Shown in pieces: positions 27,741 through 35,824 of a DNA stretch of 64,000 nucleotides. Source of the stretch: Sphingomonas sp. IC-56 (GTDB taxonomy: Bacteria > Pseudomonadota > Alphaproteobacteria > Sphingomonadales > Sphingomonadaceae); the NCBI RefSeq assembly GCF_021043375.1, contig NZ_JAJNDV010000008.1, forward strand, positions 75,473-139,472, in the 5' to 3' direction. The notes beneath the pieces are model-generated. The model was not told where the DNA came from and searched no databases. It saw only the letters and a program-made list of their open reading frames with translations. A program made the position numbers and the translations under genes. Each line of letters begins with the position of its first letter. Within the stretch, counting starts at the first letter, position 1.

Positions 27741-28121
27741 CTAGGTCCGCCGCGCCGTCGCGCGGCTGCCAAGCTGGTCGAGCGCATCGGCATTATCGCG
27801 GCCCCAGGCATAGAGCATCGCCACGGGCTCCACGAAACGCGTGCCCAGTTCGCTCAGGCGATACTCCACGGCCGGCGGCACCGCACTCTGCACATGGCGG
27901 GTGATCAGCCCCACTTCCTCCATTTCGCGCAGCGTCTGGGTCAGCATCTTCTTCGAGATTCCCGGCAGGCTGCGGTGGAGCACTCCCGTTCGCGCGGCGC
28001 CGCCATGCCGGACGTGCAGCGTGTGCAGCACCATGCTGGTCCATTTGGTCGCGAACAGCGCCAGCACACGCCGCGGCGCGCAATCCTCCCGCCACTCCTC
28101 ATCGGCCGAGCCCGGCTGCAT
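27741..28121 (-). CDS. HxlR-family transcriptional regulator
   Basis: 126 aa winged helix protein: LALFATKWTSMVLHTLHV, then the HxlR signature RSLPGISKKMLTQTLREMEEVGLITR and the wing VEYRLSELG. It has no conserved Cys in a redox position except C14. It is transcribed divergently from the NAD(P)-dependent oxidoreductase gene at 28223 with a gap of 101 bases, the typical arrangement in which an HxlR regulator represses its neighbour in response to a reactive aldehyde, quinone or similar stress. The inducer is unknown. Confidence 0.9.
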   Translation of the reverse strand: MQPGSADEEWREDCAPRRVLALFATKWTSMVLHTLHVRHGGAARTGVLHRSLPGISKKMLTQTLREMEEVGLITRHVQSAVPPAVEYRLSELGTRFVEPVAMLYAWGRDNADALDQLGSRATARRT

Positions 28122-28222
28122 GACTGGTTACCTCCTGGTGCCTAGGTTCCTGTTTGGTGCCGTCTAGAAGCCGGGCCCGCCCCTGCCTAGCTCCCGCTTC
28201 GAACAAGCACGGGATCAAGAAC

Positions 28223-29284
28223 ATGGCAAAAACCGCACTGGTGGTCGGGGCAAGCGGCATTGTGGGCAGCGCGACCGCGGCGCTGCTGATCGAGCAAGGC
28301 TGGCGCGTGCACGGGCTCGCCCGTCGCCCGACGGCGCAGGAGGGCGTAGCGCCGGTTGCTGCGGACTTGCAGGACGCCACCGCCACGGCGCGAGCCCTCG
28401 AACATCTCAGCCCCGACGCGGTGTTCATCACCACCTGGCTGCGCCAGGACAGCGAGGCGGAGAATATCCGCGTCAACGCTGCGATGGTGCGCAACCTGCT
28501 CGATGCGCTGCCCAAGCCCACCGCCCCGCGCCATGTCGCGCTGGTTACCGGCCTCAAGCATTATCTCGGGCCGTTCGAAGCCTATGGCAAAGGCGTGCTG
28601 CCGCAGACGCCGTTCCGCGAGGAACAGGGCCGGCTCGATGTCGAGAACTTCTATTACGCGCAGGAGGACGAAGTCTTCGCGGCCGCCGAGCGCGACGGCT
28701 TCACCTGGAGCGTCCATCGCCCCCACACGGTGATCGGCAAGGCAGTCGGCAACGCCATGAACATGGGCACGACGCTTGCCGTTTATGCGACGCTCTGCCG
28801 CGAAACAGGACGCCCCTTCACCTTCCCGGGCTCTGCCGCGCAGTGGAGCGGACTGACCGACATGACCGATGCCGGTCAGCTTGCCCGCCAGCTGCTCTGG
28901 GCCACCGAAACCGAAGCGGCACACAACCAAGCGTTCAACATCGTCAACGGCGACGTTTTCCGCTGGCAGTGGATGTGGAGCCGCATTGCGGACTGGTTCG
29001 GCATCGAAGCGGCCCCGTTCGACGGTACGGCGCGCCCGCTTGAGCAGCAGATGGCGAACGACGCGGACACCTGGCGGCAGATCGCGCAGCGCGAGAAGCT
29101 GGCCGAGCCCGACCTCAACCGCCTGGCGTCACCCTGGCACACCGACGCCGATCTTGGCCGTCCGCTGGAAGTCGTCACCGACATGTCCAAGAGCCGGCGC
29201 CTGGGCTTCACTGCCTACCAACCGACCGACGACGCTTTCTTCGCGCTGTTCGAGCGGTTGCGGACGGATCGCCTGATCCCCTGA
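28223..29284 (+). CDS. PRISE-type (progesterone 5-beta-reductase-like) SDR oxidoreductase
   Basis: 353 aa extended short-chain dehydrogenase. The NADP-binding site is VVGASGIVGSATAALL with the basic GLARRP after strand 2. The active-site Tyr lies in the FYYAQED segment and the HRPHTVIGKAVGNAMN region follows, which is characteristic of the plant and bacterial PRISE group (iridoid synthase / enone reductase type). The start ATG 28223 sits just before the Rossmann motif; an upstream in-frame start would add unrelated sequence. Likely role: reduction of an enone or similar electrophile, controlled by the divergent HxlR gene. The substrate is not known. Confidence 0.87.
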   Translation: MAKTALVVGASGIVGSATAALLIEQGWRVHGLARRPTAQEGVAPVAADLQDATATARALEHLSPDAVFITTWLRQDSEAENIRVNAAMVRNLLDALPKPTAPRHVALVTGLKHYLGPFEAYGKGVLPQTPFREEQGRLDVENFYYAQEDEVFAAAERDGFTWSVHRPHTVIGKAVGNAMNMGTTLAVYATLCRETGRPFTFPGSAAQWSGLTDMTDAGQLARQLLWATETEAAHNQAFNIVNGDVFRWQWMWSRIADWFGIEAAPFDGTARPLEQQMANDADTWRQIAQREKLAEPDLNRLASPWHTDADLGRPLEVVTDMSKSRRLGFTAYQPTDDAFFALFERLRTDRLIP

Positions 29285-29324
29285 CCGGCGTGACAAAGCG
29301 GGCCCGGCGCGGCATGTCATAGGC

Positions 29325-29786
29325 ATGACCGCGTCGCGCCCACTCACGCCGGGGGAGACCCGGCTCGCCGCATCGGTGTTCGGCGAGGCCGTCGACTATG
29401 CGCAGGCGCGGGTCGCCAATCGCAAATGGGCGTTCTTCCAGCCGCGTAACACCACCATGGCCCCGCGCGGCACGATCCACTTTCACCCGCAAAGCGGCAT
29501 CTATCATGAGGACTTCAGCCTTGCCCCCTTGGGAGTGCAGGGCCTGTTCGTGCACGAAATGGTGCATATCTGGCAGCATCAGTGCGGCATCTTCCTGCCG
29601 CTCAAGCGCCACCCTTTTTGCCGCTACGATTATGCGATCAAGCCCGGCCAGGCCTTTGCCCGCTACGGGCTCGAGCAACAGGCCGAGATCGTCCGCCACG
29701 CCTTCCTGCTGCGCCACCGCGCCATCATCCCGGGCGCGCCGCCGCTGAGCCAGTATGAAACGCTGCTGCCCTTTAAGCCTGCCTAG
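29325..29786 (+). CDS. HExxH-containing protein (annotated in relatives as vgr-related)
   Basis: 153 aa. The centre has VHEMVHIWQHQ, a zinc-metallopeptidase-like HExxH (H77, E78, H81) preceded by a hydrophobic strand. The remainder contains FHPQSGIYHEDFS and an LEQQAEIVRHAF helix whose Glu could be a third metal ligand, as in gluzincin-type DUF4157 proteins. No signal peptide. Related sphingomonad proteins carry a vgr-related label, but no type VI secretion gene is nearby. Its stop overlaps the stop of the convergent gene by four bases. Confidence 0.75.
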   Translation: MTASRPLTPGETRLAASVFGEAVDYAQARVANRKWAFFQPRNTTMAPRGTIHFHPQSGIYHEDFSLAPLGVQGLFVHEMVHIWQHQCGIFLPLKRHPFCRYDYAIKPGQAFARYGLEQQAEIVRHAFLLRHRAIIPGAPPLSQYETLLPFKPA

Positions 29787-31237
29787 TCCTGGTTCGGTAT
29801 CCGAACGTTGAAAGGCCGTGGCTGTACCGGGCGCGGCGTGACCGGCGCTGGGCGCACTTGCGGCACTGACGGAGTCGCATCGGGCTGAGCAGCGGGCGCG
29901 GGCGCGGGCTGAGGCGCACGCGGACGATCAGCGGGCGGGCGCGTGGGCGAGGGCCGGACCACCGGCGGCGTCACGCCACTGGGCGTTGCGGGTGCCGGTG
30001 TCCCGATCGGTGGACGCCGGTTCCAGCCGGGCCGCCCCTCCGGGCGCATGGGTCGCACTGGCCGCACGCCACTCAGCAACGTCGACTCGCCGGGTGCGAC
30101 ACCCGGCTGCGGCACAGGGCGAGGCCGGTTCCAGCCCGGCCGGTTGCTCCATGGGCGCGGCGGCCTCACGACTCCGGACGGCGCAGCAGCGGCAGGAGGC
30201 GCTGGGAGTGTACCCACCACCCCGCCCGGCCGCGTGCCGTTCCAACCCGGCCGCCGGGGACGATCCGGACGGCCCGATTCCGGAAGCCCTATCTCCGGGC
30301 GGCCCGCGCCCGGTGGCGGCGTCGTGATCACCGGCGGCAGGGCAGGAACCTGTGCGCCTGGGGCTCTAGGCCGGTCCGGGCGACCGGCTGAGGGCCGCGG
30401 ACGATCCGGTCGGGTTGCGGGCCGGTCCGGGCGGGGGCGGACACCCTGGCGCGGCGGTTGGCCGGGCCGCGCATCGGGCCGCCGCCAGCGCGCGGGCGGT
30501 CTTCCCAGGAACCCGCCATCGCGCCATCGCCGAAAGCCATCGCCCAGGGCACGCCGACGCACGCGCTCATCGTTCAGCCGGTCGCGCCAGGTCCGCGCGG
30601 CCTGACTCTCGCGCTGCGCCCGCCACGCCGGCTGCGACAGGAAGCCCTGCTGCCACAGGTCGAGGAACCCGCCCATGTACAGGCTCGACTCGACCCATGC
30701 GCCACTGTCCACCGGCTCGCCCGCCCCGCTGCGCATCGCCCGCTTCAGCCGCTGCGCACGGTCCAGCAGCACCATCGCCTGCTCCAGCCGCGCCGTGCCT
30801 TCCAGTTCCGACAGCGCAGTGCCGTCCGCGTCATACGCCATCGCCAGATCGCCCGCTTCGAACGCGAAGCTTGCGCCGGGCTCGACGGCGAGGAACGGCG
30901 TGGCGCTGCGCGGCTCGAAATAATAGCTGCGCATGCCTTCGGCGGCTTCTTCGACGATAACCACGTGGCCGTCGCGCAACTGCCAGGCCCAGGGCTCGAC
31001 ATCCGCGAAGGTGAAGGCCGTGTCTGGCGGCGAGTCGCCGATCACATCCCAGAGCGCATCAGCCCGGTCGATCCAGGCATAATCCTCCGGCGCGCCTGCC
31101 CGTTCAGCCGGCGGCTCCTGGCTGGCGGCGGAAAAGATCCGGGTGTCCTGCGCCGCCACTGGCATCGCCACGCTCAGCGCGGCGCAGAGCGCCAGCGCCG
31201 CGGTCACGCCGCCCAACCCGTTCTTCCGCTCCGCCAT
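29783..31237 (-). CDS. secreted protein with long Pro/Arg-rich tail (RPGWN repeats)
   Basis: 484 aa. The signal peptide ends AMPVAAQ (about residue 30). Residues about 50-240 look folded (YAWIDRADALWDVIGD, AWQLRDGHVVIVEEA, SYYFEPRSATPFLAVE) and may form a beta-rich sensor-like domain. From about residue 250 to the end the chain is Pro, Arg and Gly rich, with three RPGWN repeats and many RPDRPR units, ending FNVRIPNQD. The ATG at 31237, with GGGGAGAG upstream, fits the signal peptide. Probably a periplasmic or surface protein that binds an anionic polymer through its basic tail; that function is inference. Confidence 0.72.
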   Translation of the reverse strand: MAERKNGLGGVTAALALCAALSVAMPVAAQDTRIFSAASQEPPAERAGAPEDYAWIDRADALWDVIGDSPPDTAFTFADVEPWAWQLRDGHVVIVEEAAEGMRSYYFEPRSATPFLAVEPGASFAFEAGDLAMAYDADGTALSELEGTARLEQAMVLLDRAQRLKRAMRSGAGEPVDSGAWVESSLYMGGFLDLWQQGFLSQPAWRAQRESQAARTWRDRLNDERVRRRALGDGFRRWRDGGFLGRPPARWRRPDARPGQPPRQGVRPRPDRPATRPDRPRPSAGRPDRPRAPGAQVPALPPVITTPPPGAGRPEIGLPESGRPDRPRRPGWNGTRPGGVVGTLPAPPAAAAPSGVVRPPRPWSNRPGWNRPRPVPQPGVAPGESTLLSGVRPVRPMRPEGRPGWNRRPPIGTPAPATPSGVTPPVVRPSPTRPPADRPRAPQPAPAPAAQPDATPSVPQVRPAPVTPRPVQPRPFNVRIPNQD

Positions 31238-31365
31238 CGACGCTCTCCCCAGCCTGCTGCACGCAGCATCCTGCTGGGGGCGTGAATGGCACATGACCAA
31301 ATCCCGCGGAAGTCAGCCTGGGTCAGCCGCCGTCCGGCGCGTCAGCCGGACAGCGGTGCCTCGCG

Positions 31366-31500
31366 CTACTTGTGCCCGCCGCCGCCAGCATTCTGCTTGG
31401 AAGCGGTGCGGCTGTTATCCGCATCCTTTTCGTGCTGCTTCTCGCTACCGGCCTGCGTCTCGCGGCCGCTCTTGCCGTCGTGGTCGCCCTTCTCTGCCAT
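31366..31500 (-). CDS. very small hydrophilic protein (44 aa)
   Basis: A 44-codon frame read from the sequence: MAEKGDHDGKSGRETQAGSE, then a Lys/Asp/Asn-rich part and a GGGGHK end. No hydrophobic segment; composition resembles small disordered stress proteins. A GGAAC-N18-GTT element 33 bases upstream hints at EcfG control, with one extra spacer base. It precedes the minus-strand Pro/Arg-rich gene by 128 bases. Confidence 0.55.
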   Translation of the reverse strand: MAEKGDHDGKSGRETQAGSEKQHEKDADNSRTASKQNAGGGGHK

Positions 31501-31532
31501 GTCGCTCTCCTGCGTTAGTTTGCGCAGGAAAG

Positions 31533-31558
31533 AACCGGCGAAGCGGGCGCCCCGTTCC
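31533..31558 (-). promoter_or_regulatory. weak EcfG-like promoter candidate
   Basis: Minus strand GGAAC (31558-31554), an 18-base spacer and GTT (31535-31533). The spacer is one or two bases longer than the consensus. Confidence 0.35.
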
Positions 31559-31571
31559 GGCGGTTCGTCGC

Positions 31572-31991
31572 TCAGTCGGCGCCGACCAGCTTCTTGGCCT
31601 TGTCCACGATCTTGTGGACCACCCCTTCTTCGGCCGCTTCGGCCTCTTCCTTGGTCTTGAACGCCACGCCTGCGGGCTCGGCCGGCGGCGCATAGATCGA
31701 GAAGAGCTTCAGGGGCCCATCACCCTTGTTGATGATGTTGTGCTTGGCGCCCTTGGGGATCACGATCACGCGGTTCTCGACCACTTTGGTGCGGCTGCCG
31801 TCCACCACCGCCTGGCCTTCGCCCGACACGAAGAAGGTCGTCTGGTCCGCAGGGTGCGTTTCCTCGCCGATCTCTTCGCCGGGCTGAAGGTGCATCAGCA
31901 CGATCTGGATGTTATCGTCCAGATACACTTCCTTCTGGAAGAAGCTGTTCTTGCCAGCCGCCTCGATCAGGTCCTTGTTGAAAACCGCCAT
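31572..31991 (-). CDS. single-domain cupin protein
   Basis: 139 aa. The cupin barrel is clear: LMHLQPGEEIGEETHPADQTTFFVSGEG (motif 1, with the G(x)5HxH-like EETHPADQ and a late Glu) and VIPKGAKHNIINKGDGPLKLFSIYAP (motif 2 His). The tail after residue 110 is Lys/Glu/Val rich. Cupins of this small type often hold a metal and act as sensors, dioxygenases or isomerases; none can be chosen here. A GGAAC-N17-GTT element 30 bases upstream suggests the general stress regulon. Confidence 0.85.
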   Translation of the reverse strand: MAVFNKDLIEAAGKNSFFQKEVYLDDNIQIVLMHLQPGEEIGEETHPADQTTFFVSGEGQAVVDGSRTKVVENRVIVIPKGAKHNIINKGDGPLKLFSIYAPPAEPAGVAFKTKEEAEAAEEGVVHKIVDKAKKLVGAD

Positions 31992-32020
31992 CTACATGCT
32001 CCCGTCGTCGCGGCTCCTAG

Positions 32021-32045
32021 AACCGGTGCGAGCAATCGGGGTTCC
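32021..32045 (-). promoter_or_regulatory. candidate EcfG promoter of the cupin gene
   Basis: Minus strand GGAAC (32045-32041), 17-base spacer, GTT (32023-32021), preceded by G rather than C. It is well placed, 30 bases before the cupin ATG. Confidence 0.6.
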
Positions 32046-32217
32046 CTCGACCGCTCCATTCGAAGGCTCCAGGCCTTCCGCTACGTAGATTCACGAGGGG
32101 CAGGCCCGCGCGCTTCGTTCCGGCACCGTCCTATAATGTGCACAGGTCCGAGGGCCCAACGCATAGCCGAAGACCGGGCGCATCGCCCCAGGCGCTTCTT
32201 TCAACTGGATTTCTTGC

Positions 32218-33732
32218 ATGCCTATCCTCCTTTCCAGCGCTCTATGCGCGCCGTTGCTTCTCTGCGCCGCAAGCGCGCCTGCGTTTGAAGAGCGCAAGGA
32301 CAGCGACAAGCCTGCGCAGAACTTTCCGGAAAGCGCCTCGGCGAAGCCCGCAGTCGACACGCTGCGCCGCTTCCCCAACGAAGCGACAGGCGAAGGCACC
32401 ACCACCGAAGGCTTCAACCAGCATCGCTGGGCCGAGGACTGGCGCGCTTACAAGGATCCGGTCAAGCGCGACGACGTCTTCGATCGCCTCAAATATCTCC
32501 CGCTCGCGGGCGACGGCGACGTGTACCTCACCCTCAGCGGCGAGGCTCGCGCCCGGTTCAACCATCTGACCAATCCGGGCCTGAACCGTGGGCCAGCACA
32601 GGACCAGGAGCTGCTGCGTCTGGTTGGCGGTGCCGACCTGCATCTTGGCAAGCATTTCCGCCTGTTCGGCGAGCTCGCCAGCGGTCAGATCACGGGCGAA
32701 AATATCGGCGTTCCCGCGACCAATCTGAAGAACGATCTGTTCGCCCAGCAATATTTCGCCGAAGCGACCGTCGACATCGGTCCTGCTGCGGTGGGCGTGC
32801 GCTATGGCCGACAGGAGTTCTCCGACGGTGCCGCACAGTTGGTCTCTCAGCGCGACAACAACAGCCTGGCCCTGGTTCTGAACGGCATTCGCGGCTGGGC
32901 GCGCACGTCAGACCTGCGCGCCGACGTGTTCGACCTGAAGTTCACCACGCTCGGCTCGGAAGGCCTGAGCGACGATCGCACCGATGACGGCCACCGCTTT
33001 TCGGGCGTCACCTTCGGCTATGCCCTGCCCAAGACGCTGTTCGGAAAGTCGAAGCTCTATTTCGACCCCTTTATTTGGCGCTTCCGGAGCTCAGGCCAGC
33101 GCTGGGGCGTCACCACGGCCACCGAAGTGCGCAACTATCTGGGCGCGCGGCTGTGGGGCAGCGCGGGCGACTATACGATCGACTGGACGGTGACGCACCA
33201 GAGCGGCGAGTTCGGCGATCGCGAGATCGATGCGACTCAGATTTTCATGGCGCAGAACGTGCTGCTCAGCAAATCCTCGGCGCTCAAGCCGCGCCTGGGC
33301 TTCCACTTCGACTATGGTACCGGCGGCAATGCCAACGGCACGGGCAAGCTCGGCACCGCCGCGGCGCCGTTCGGCAACACGATCTACTTCGCCTATACCA
33401 CGGCGGTCGGCCCGACCAACCTGCGCATGATCGCGCCGACCTTCGCCTTCTCTCCGGCCAAGACGATCAAGGTTGCGACTGAATATAGCTGGGTGATGCG
33501 CGACGATTTGTCGCAGCCGGTGTATCGCGGCAGCGCAACGCCCTATGCCCGCACCGCCGACGTGGAGGGCCGCGACGTCGCCCAGCTGGCGCGGTTGCAG
33601 GTGGTGTGGACGCCCACCCGCCGCTTGTCCCTGACGGGACGCTACGAACACCTCTTCACCGGCGAAGTGTTCGAGCGCGCAGGCTATACGGACTATGACT
33701 TCTTGGCGCTCTGGGCGAACTGGCGCTTCTGA
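32218..33732 (+). CDS. alginate-export-family outer membrane porin
   Basis: 504 aa beta-barrel protein. Signal peptide about 1-22; a plug-like leader rich in charged residues follows (WAEDWRAYKDPVKRDDVFDRLKYLPL), then YLTLSGEARARFNH, the hallmark start of the Alginate_exp (AlgE-like) barrel. Many amphipathic strands follow (GVRYGRQEFSDGAAQLVS, FDPFIWRFRSSGQRWG) and the chain ends LALWANWRF with the C-terminal aromatic used for barrel assembly. In sphingomonads this family is widespread and usually not tied to alginate; it may export or take up an anionic or sugar compound. No biosynthesis genes are adjacent. Confidence 0.88.
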   Translation: MPILLSSALCAPLLLCAASAPAFEERKDSDKPAQNFPESASAKPAVDTLRRFPNEATGEGTTTEGFNQHRWAEDWRAYKDPVKRDDVFDRLKYLPLAGDGDVYLTLSGEARARFNHLTNPGLNRGPAQDQELLRLVGGADLHLGKHFRLFGELASGQITGENIGVPATNLKNDLFAQQYFAEATVDIGPAAVGVRYGRQEFSDGAAQLVSQRDNNSLALVLNGIRGWARTSDLRADVFDLKFTTLGSEGLSDDRTDDGHRFSGVTFGYALPKTLFGKSKLYFDPFIWRFRSSGQRWGVTTATEVRNYLGARLWGSAGDYTIDWTVTHQSGEFGDREIDATQIFMAQNVLLSKSSALKPRLGFHFDYGTGGNANGTGKLGTAAAPFGNTIYFAYTTAVGPTNLRMIAPTFAFSPAKTIKVATEYSWVMRDDLSQPVYRGSATPYARTADVEGRDVAQLARLQVVWTPTRRLSLTGRYEHLFTGEVFERAGYTDYDFLALWANWRF

Positions 33733-33745
33733 CATCAAGTGGCGG

Positions 33746-33774
33746 GCCAAGTCGCCGCCCCGTAACGACTTGGC
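33746..33774 (+). terminator. hairpin after the porin gene
   Basis: GCCAAGTCG (33746-33754) pairs perfectly with CGACTTGGC (33766-33774). No T run follows, so it may be a weak or Rho-assisted stop. Confidence 0.5.
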
Positions 33775-33851
33775 ACCGTCATCAATTCGCGTTGCCAGGC
33801 CGCCGCAAAAGGCTTGCTGACAGGCCGTGAGGCGCTGTAGGTGACAGACCT

Positions 33852-34724
33852 ATGACAGTTCCTCCGCCGGACCGGTCACGGGATCGCCGGATCGAGGATC
33901 CGACGAACCTCTGGATCATCCATCCCGCAGGCCGCGTGCTCCTGCCGGGGTTTCTGGCGCGTGGCATTTCGGCGAACGCGGTTTCGTTCGGCGGCCTGGC
34001 CTTGGGCGCTGCCGCTGCGCTCTCGTTCAGCCAATGGCATGTCTGGCCCTTTGCGCTGTTGGGCCTGCTTCTTTCGGTCGGCTGGCTGATCGCCGATGGC
34101 TTGGACGGGATGATTGCCCGCGCCACCGGCACCGCAAGCCCGCTCGGCCGCGCGCTGGATGGCTTGTGCGATCATGGCGTTTTCGCGCTGATCTACATCG
34201 TGCTTGCGGTGTCGATCGGCACGGTGGAAGGCTGGGTCCTCGCCTGGGCCGCCGGCGCCGCGCATGCCGTGCAGGCCAATCTGTACGAAAGCGAACGCGC
34301 CCGCTTCCATCGCCGGTGCAAGGGCATTGGCGCCGCGCCGCCGCCTGCGCCCAGCCGCAATCCGCTGGTGCGGCTGTACGACCGCGCCGCCGGCATGCTG
34401 GACGGCCTGGCCGCGCCGTTCGACGCGGCAATGGGACGTCAGCGCGACCCCAGCCGGTTGGCGCTTGAATATGGCGCCCGCGCCACGCGCCCGATGCGGC
34501 TGTTGAGCCTGCTCACCGCCAATGTCCGCGTGTCAGCCATTTTCCTTGCCTGTCTGGCTGGAAATCCCCGGCTGTTCTGGTGGTTCGAGCTCGTGCCGCT
34601 CACCGCAGTGCTCGTCATCGGCCTGTTCTGGCACCGCGCCGTCGAGGCGCGCCTGATCCGAAGCCTGGGCACCCAGCCCGGGCAAACTTCCAATACCGAA
34701 CAATCACCCACGCAAAGGACGTGA
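33852..34724 (+). CDS. CDP-alcohol phosphotransferase family membrane enzyme (candidate CDP-inositol transferase)
   Basis: 290 aa with about six membrane helices. The full active-site signature DG-x2-AR-x8-G-x3-D-x3-D is present at D85-G86 to D107 (DGMIARATGTASPLGRALDGLCD). The enzyme swaps CMP for an alcohol, using a CDP-linked donor and a hydroxyl acceptor. It heads a three-gene operon with inositol-phosphate synthase (seven bases on) and a nucleotidyltransferase (one base further), which points to CDP-inositol as donor. The acceptor could be diacylglycerol, ceramide or inositol phosphate. Standard phosphatidylinositol-phosphate synthase, with CDP-DAG as donor, is the main alternative, but it would not need the third gene. 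Confidence 0.88.
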   Translation: MTVPPPDRSRDRRIEDPTNLWIIHPAGRVLLPGFLARGISANAVSFGGLALGAAAALSFSQWHVWPFALLGLLLSVGWLIADGLDGMIARATGTASPLGRALDGLCDHGVFALIYIVLAVSIGTVEGWVLAWAAGAAHAVQANLYESERARFHRRCKGIGAAPPPAPSRNPLVRLYDRAAGMLDGLAAPFDAAMGRQRDPSRLALEYGARATRPMRLLSLLTANVRVSAIFLACLAGNPRLFWWFELVPLTAVLVIGLFWHRAVEARLIRSLGTQPGQTSNTEQSPTQRT

Positions 34725-34731
34725 AGTAGTA

Positions 34732-35823
34732 ATGTCGAGCATCAACATCGCCGTGGTCGGCGTCGGCAATTGCGCCAGCTCCCTCGTACAGGGACTTTCC
34801 TATTACCGGGAAGGTGCCAACGATACGGTCGGCCTGATGCACTGGGACCTGGGCGGCTACCGCCCCAGCGACATCCAGGTCGTCGCCGCGTGGGACGTGG
34901 ACAAGCGCAAGGTCGGCAAGGACGTGGCAGAGGCGATCTTCGCCAAGCCCAACAACACCGCCATTTTCTGCTCCTCGGTCGAGTCCACCGGCGCCACCGT
35001 GCGCATGGGCAAGGTCCTGGACGGCGTCGCCGACCACATGGCCGACTATAACGACGACCGCACCTTCATCGTCGCTGAAGAGCGTGAGCCGACCAAGGAA
35101 GAAGTCGTCGCCCTGCTGCGCGAGACCAAGACCGACGTGCTGATGAACTATCTGCCGGTCGGTTCGCAGGCCGCATCCGAGTTCTACGCGGAATGCGCGC
35201 TCGAAGCCGGCGTCGCCTTCGTCAACAACATTCCCGTGTTCATCGCCAGCAACCCGGAATGGGCGCAGCGCTTCACCGATGCCGGCGTGCCGATCATCGG
35301 CGACGACATCAAGGCCCAGCTCGGCGCGACCATCGTCCACCGCGTGTTGACCGATCTGTTCGCCAAGCGCGGCGTCAAGCTGGAGCGCACCTATCAGCTC
35401 AATACCGGCGGCAACACCGACTTCCTCAACATGTCGAACCACCGCCGCCTCGCCTCCAAGAAGATCTCGAAGACCGAGGCCGTGCAGTCGGTCGCGGCCG
35501 AGCGCCTGGACGACGAGAACGTCCATATCGGCCCGTCCGACTATGTACCGTGGCAGAACGACAACAAGATCTGCTTCCTGCGCATGGAAGGCTCGATGTT
35601 CGGCGGCGTGCCGATGAACCTCGAACTGCGCCTCTCGGTCGAGGACAGCCCGAACAGCGCCGGCGTCGCGATCGACATGATCCGCTGCGCCAAGCTGGCC
35701 AAGGATCGCGGCATCGCCGGCCCGATCGACGCCGCCTCGGCCTATTTCTGCAAGCATCCGCGCACGCAGATGACCGACGATCTCGCCCAGCTCGCGGTCG
35801 AAGACTTCATCGCCGCCGCATAA
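34732..35823 (+). CDS. ino1: myo-inositol-1-phosphate synthase
   Basis: 363 aa, the short prokaryotic type also known from actinobacteria and archaea. The NAD-binding start is VAVVGVGNCASSLVQGLSYY-like (VGVGNCASSL at about 7-16). The catalytic region holds GGNTDFLNMSNHRRLASKKISKTEAVQS with its active-site Lys residues and the later DMIRCAKLAKDRG. It converts glucose-6-phosphate to inositol-1-phosphate. Being flanked by a CDP-alcohol enzyme and a nucleotidyltransferase, it probably feeds a CDP-inositol branch rather than free inositol; no inositol monophosphatase gene is in the operon. Confidence 0.95.
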   Translation: MSSINIAVVGVGNCASSLVQGLSYYREGANDTVGLMHWDLGGYRPSDIQVVAAWDVDKRKVGKDVAEAIFAKPNNTAIFCSSVESTGATVRMGKVLDGVADHMADYNDDRTFIVAEEREPTKEEVVALLRETKTDVLMNYLPVGSQAASEFYAECALEAGVAFVNNIPVFIASNPEWAQRFTDAGVPIIGDDIKAQLGATIVHRVLTDLFAKRGVKLERTYQLNTGGNTDFLNMSNHRRLASKKISKTEAVQSVAAERLDDENVHIGPSDYVPWQNDNKICFLRMEGSMFGGVPMNLELRLSVEDSPNSAGVAIDMIRCAKLAKDRGIAGPIDAASAYFCKHPRTQMTDDLAQLAVEDFIAAA

Positions 35824-35824
35824 G

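Noticed and set aside
32132..32137. TATAAT upstream of the porin gene
   Set aside because: No matching -35 element at the right distance, so it was not called as a promoter.
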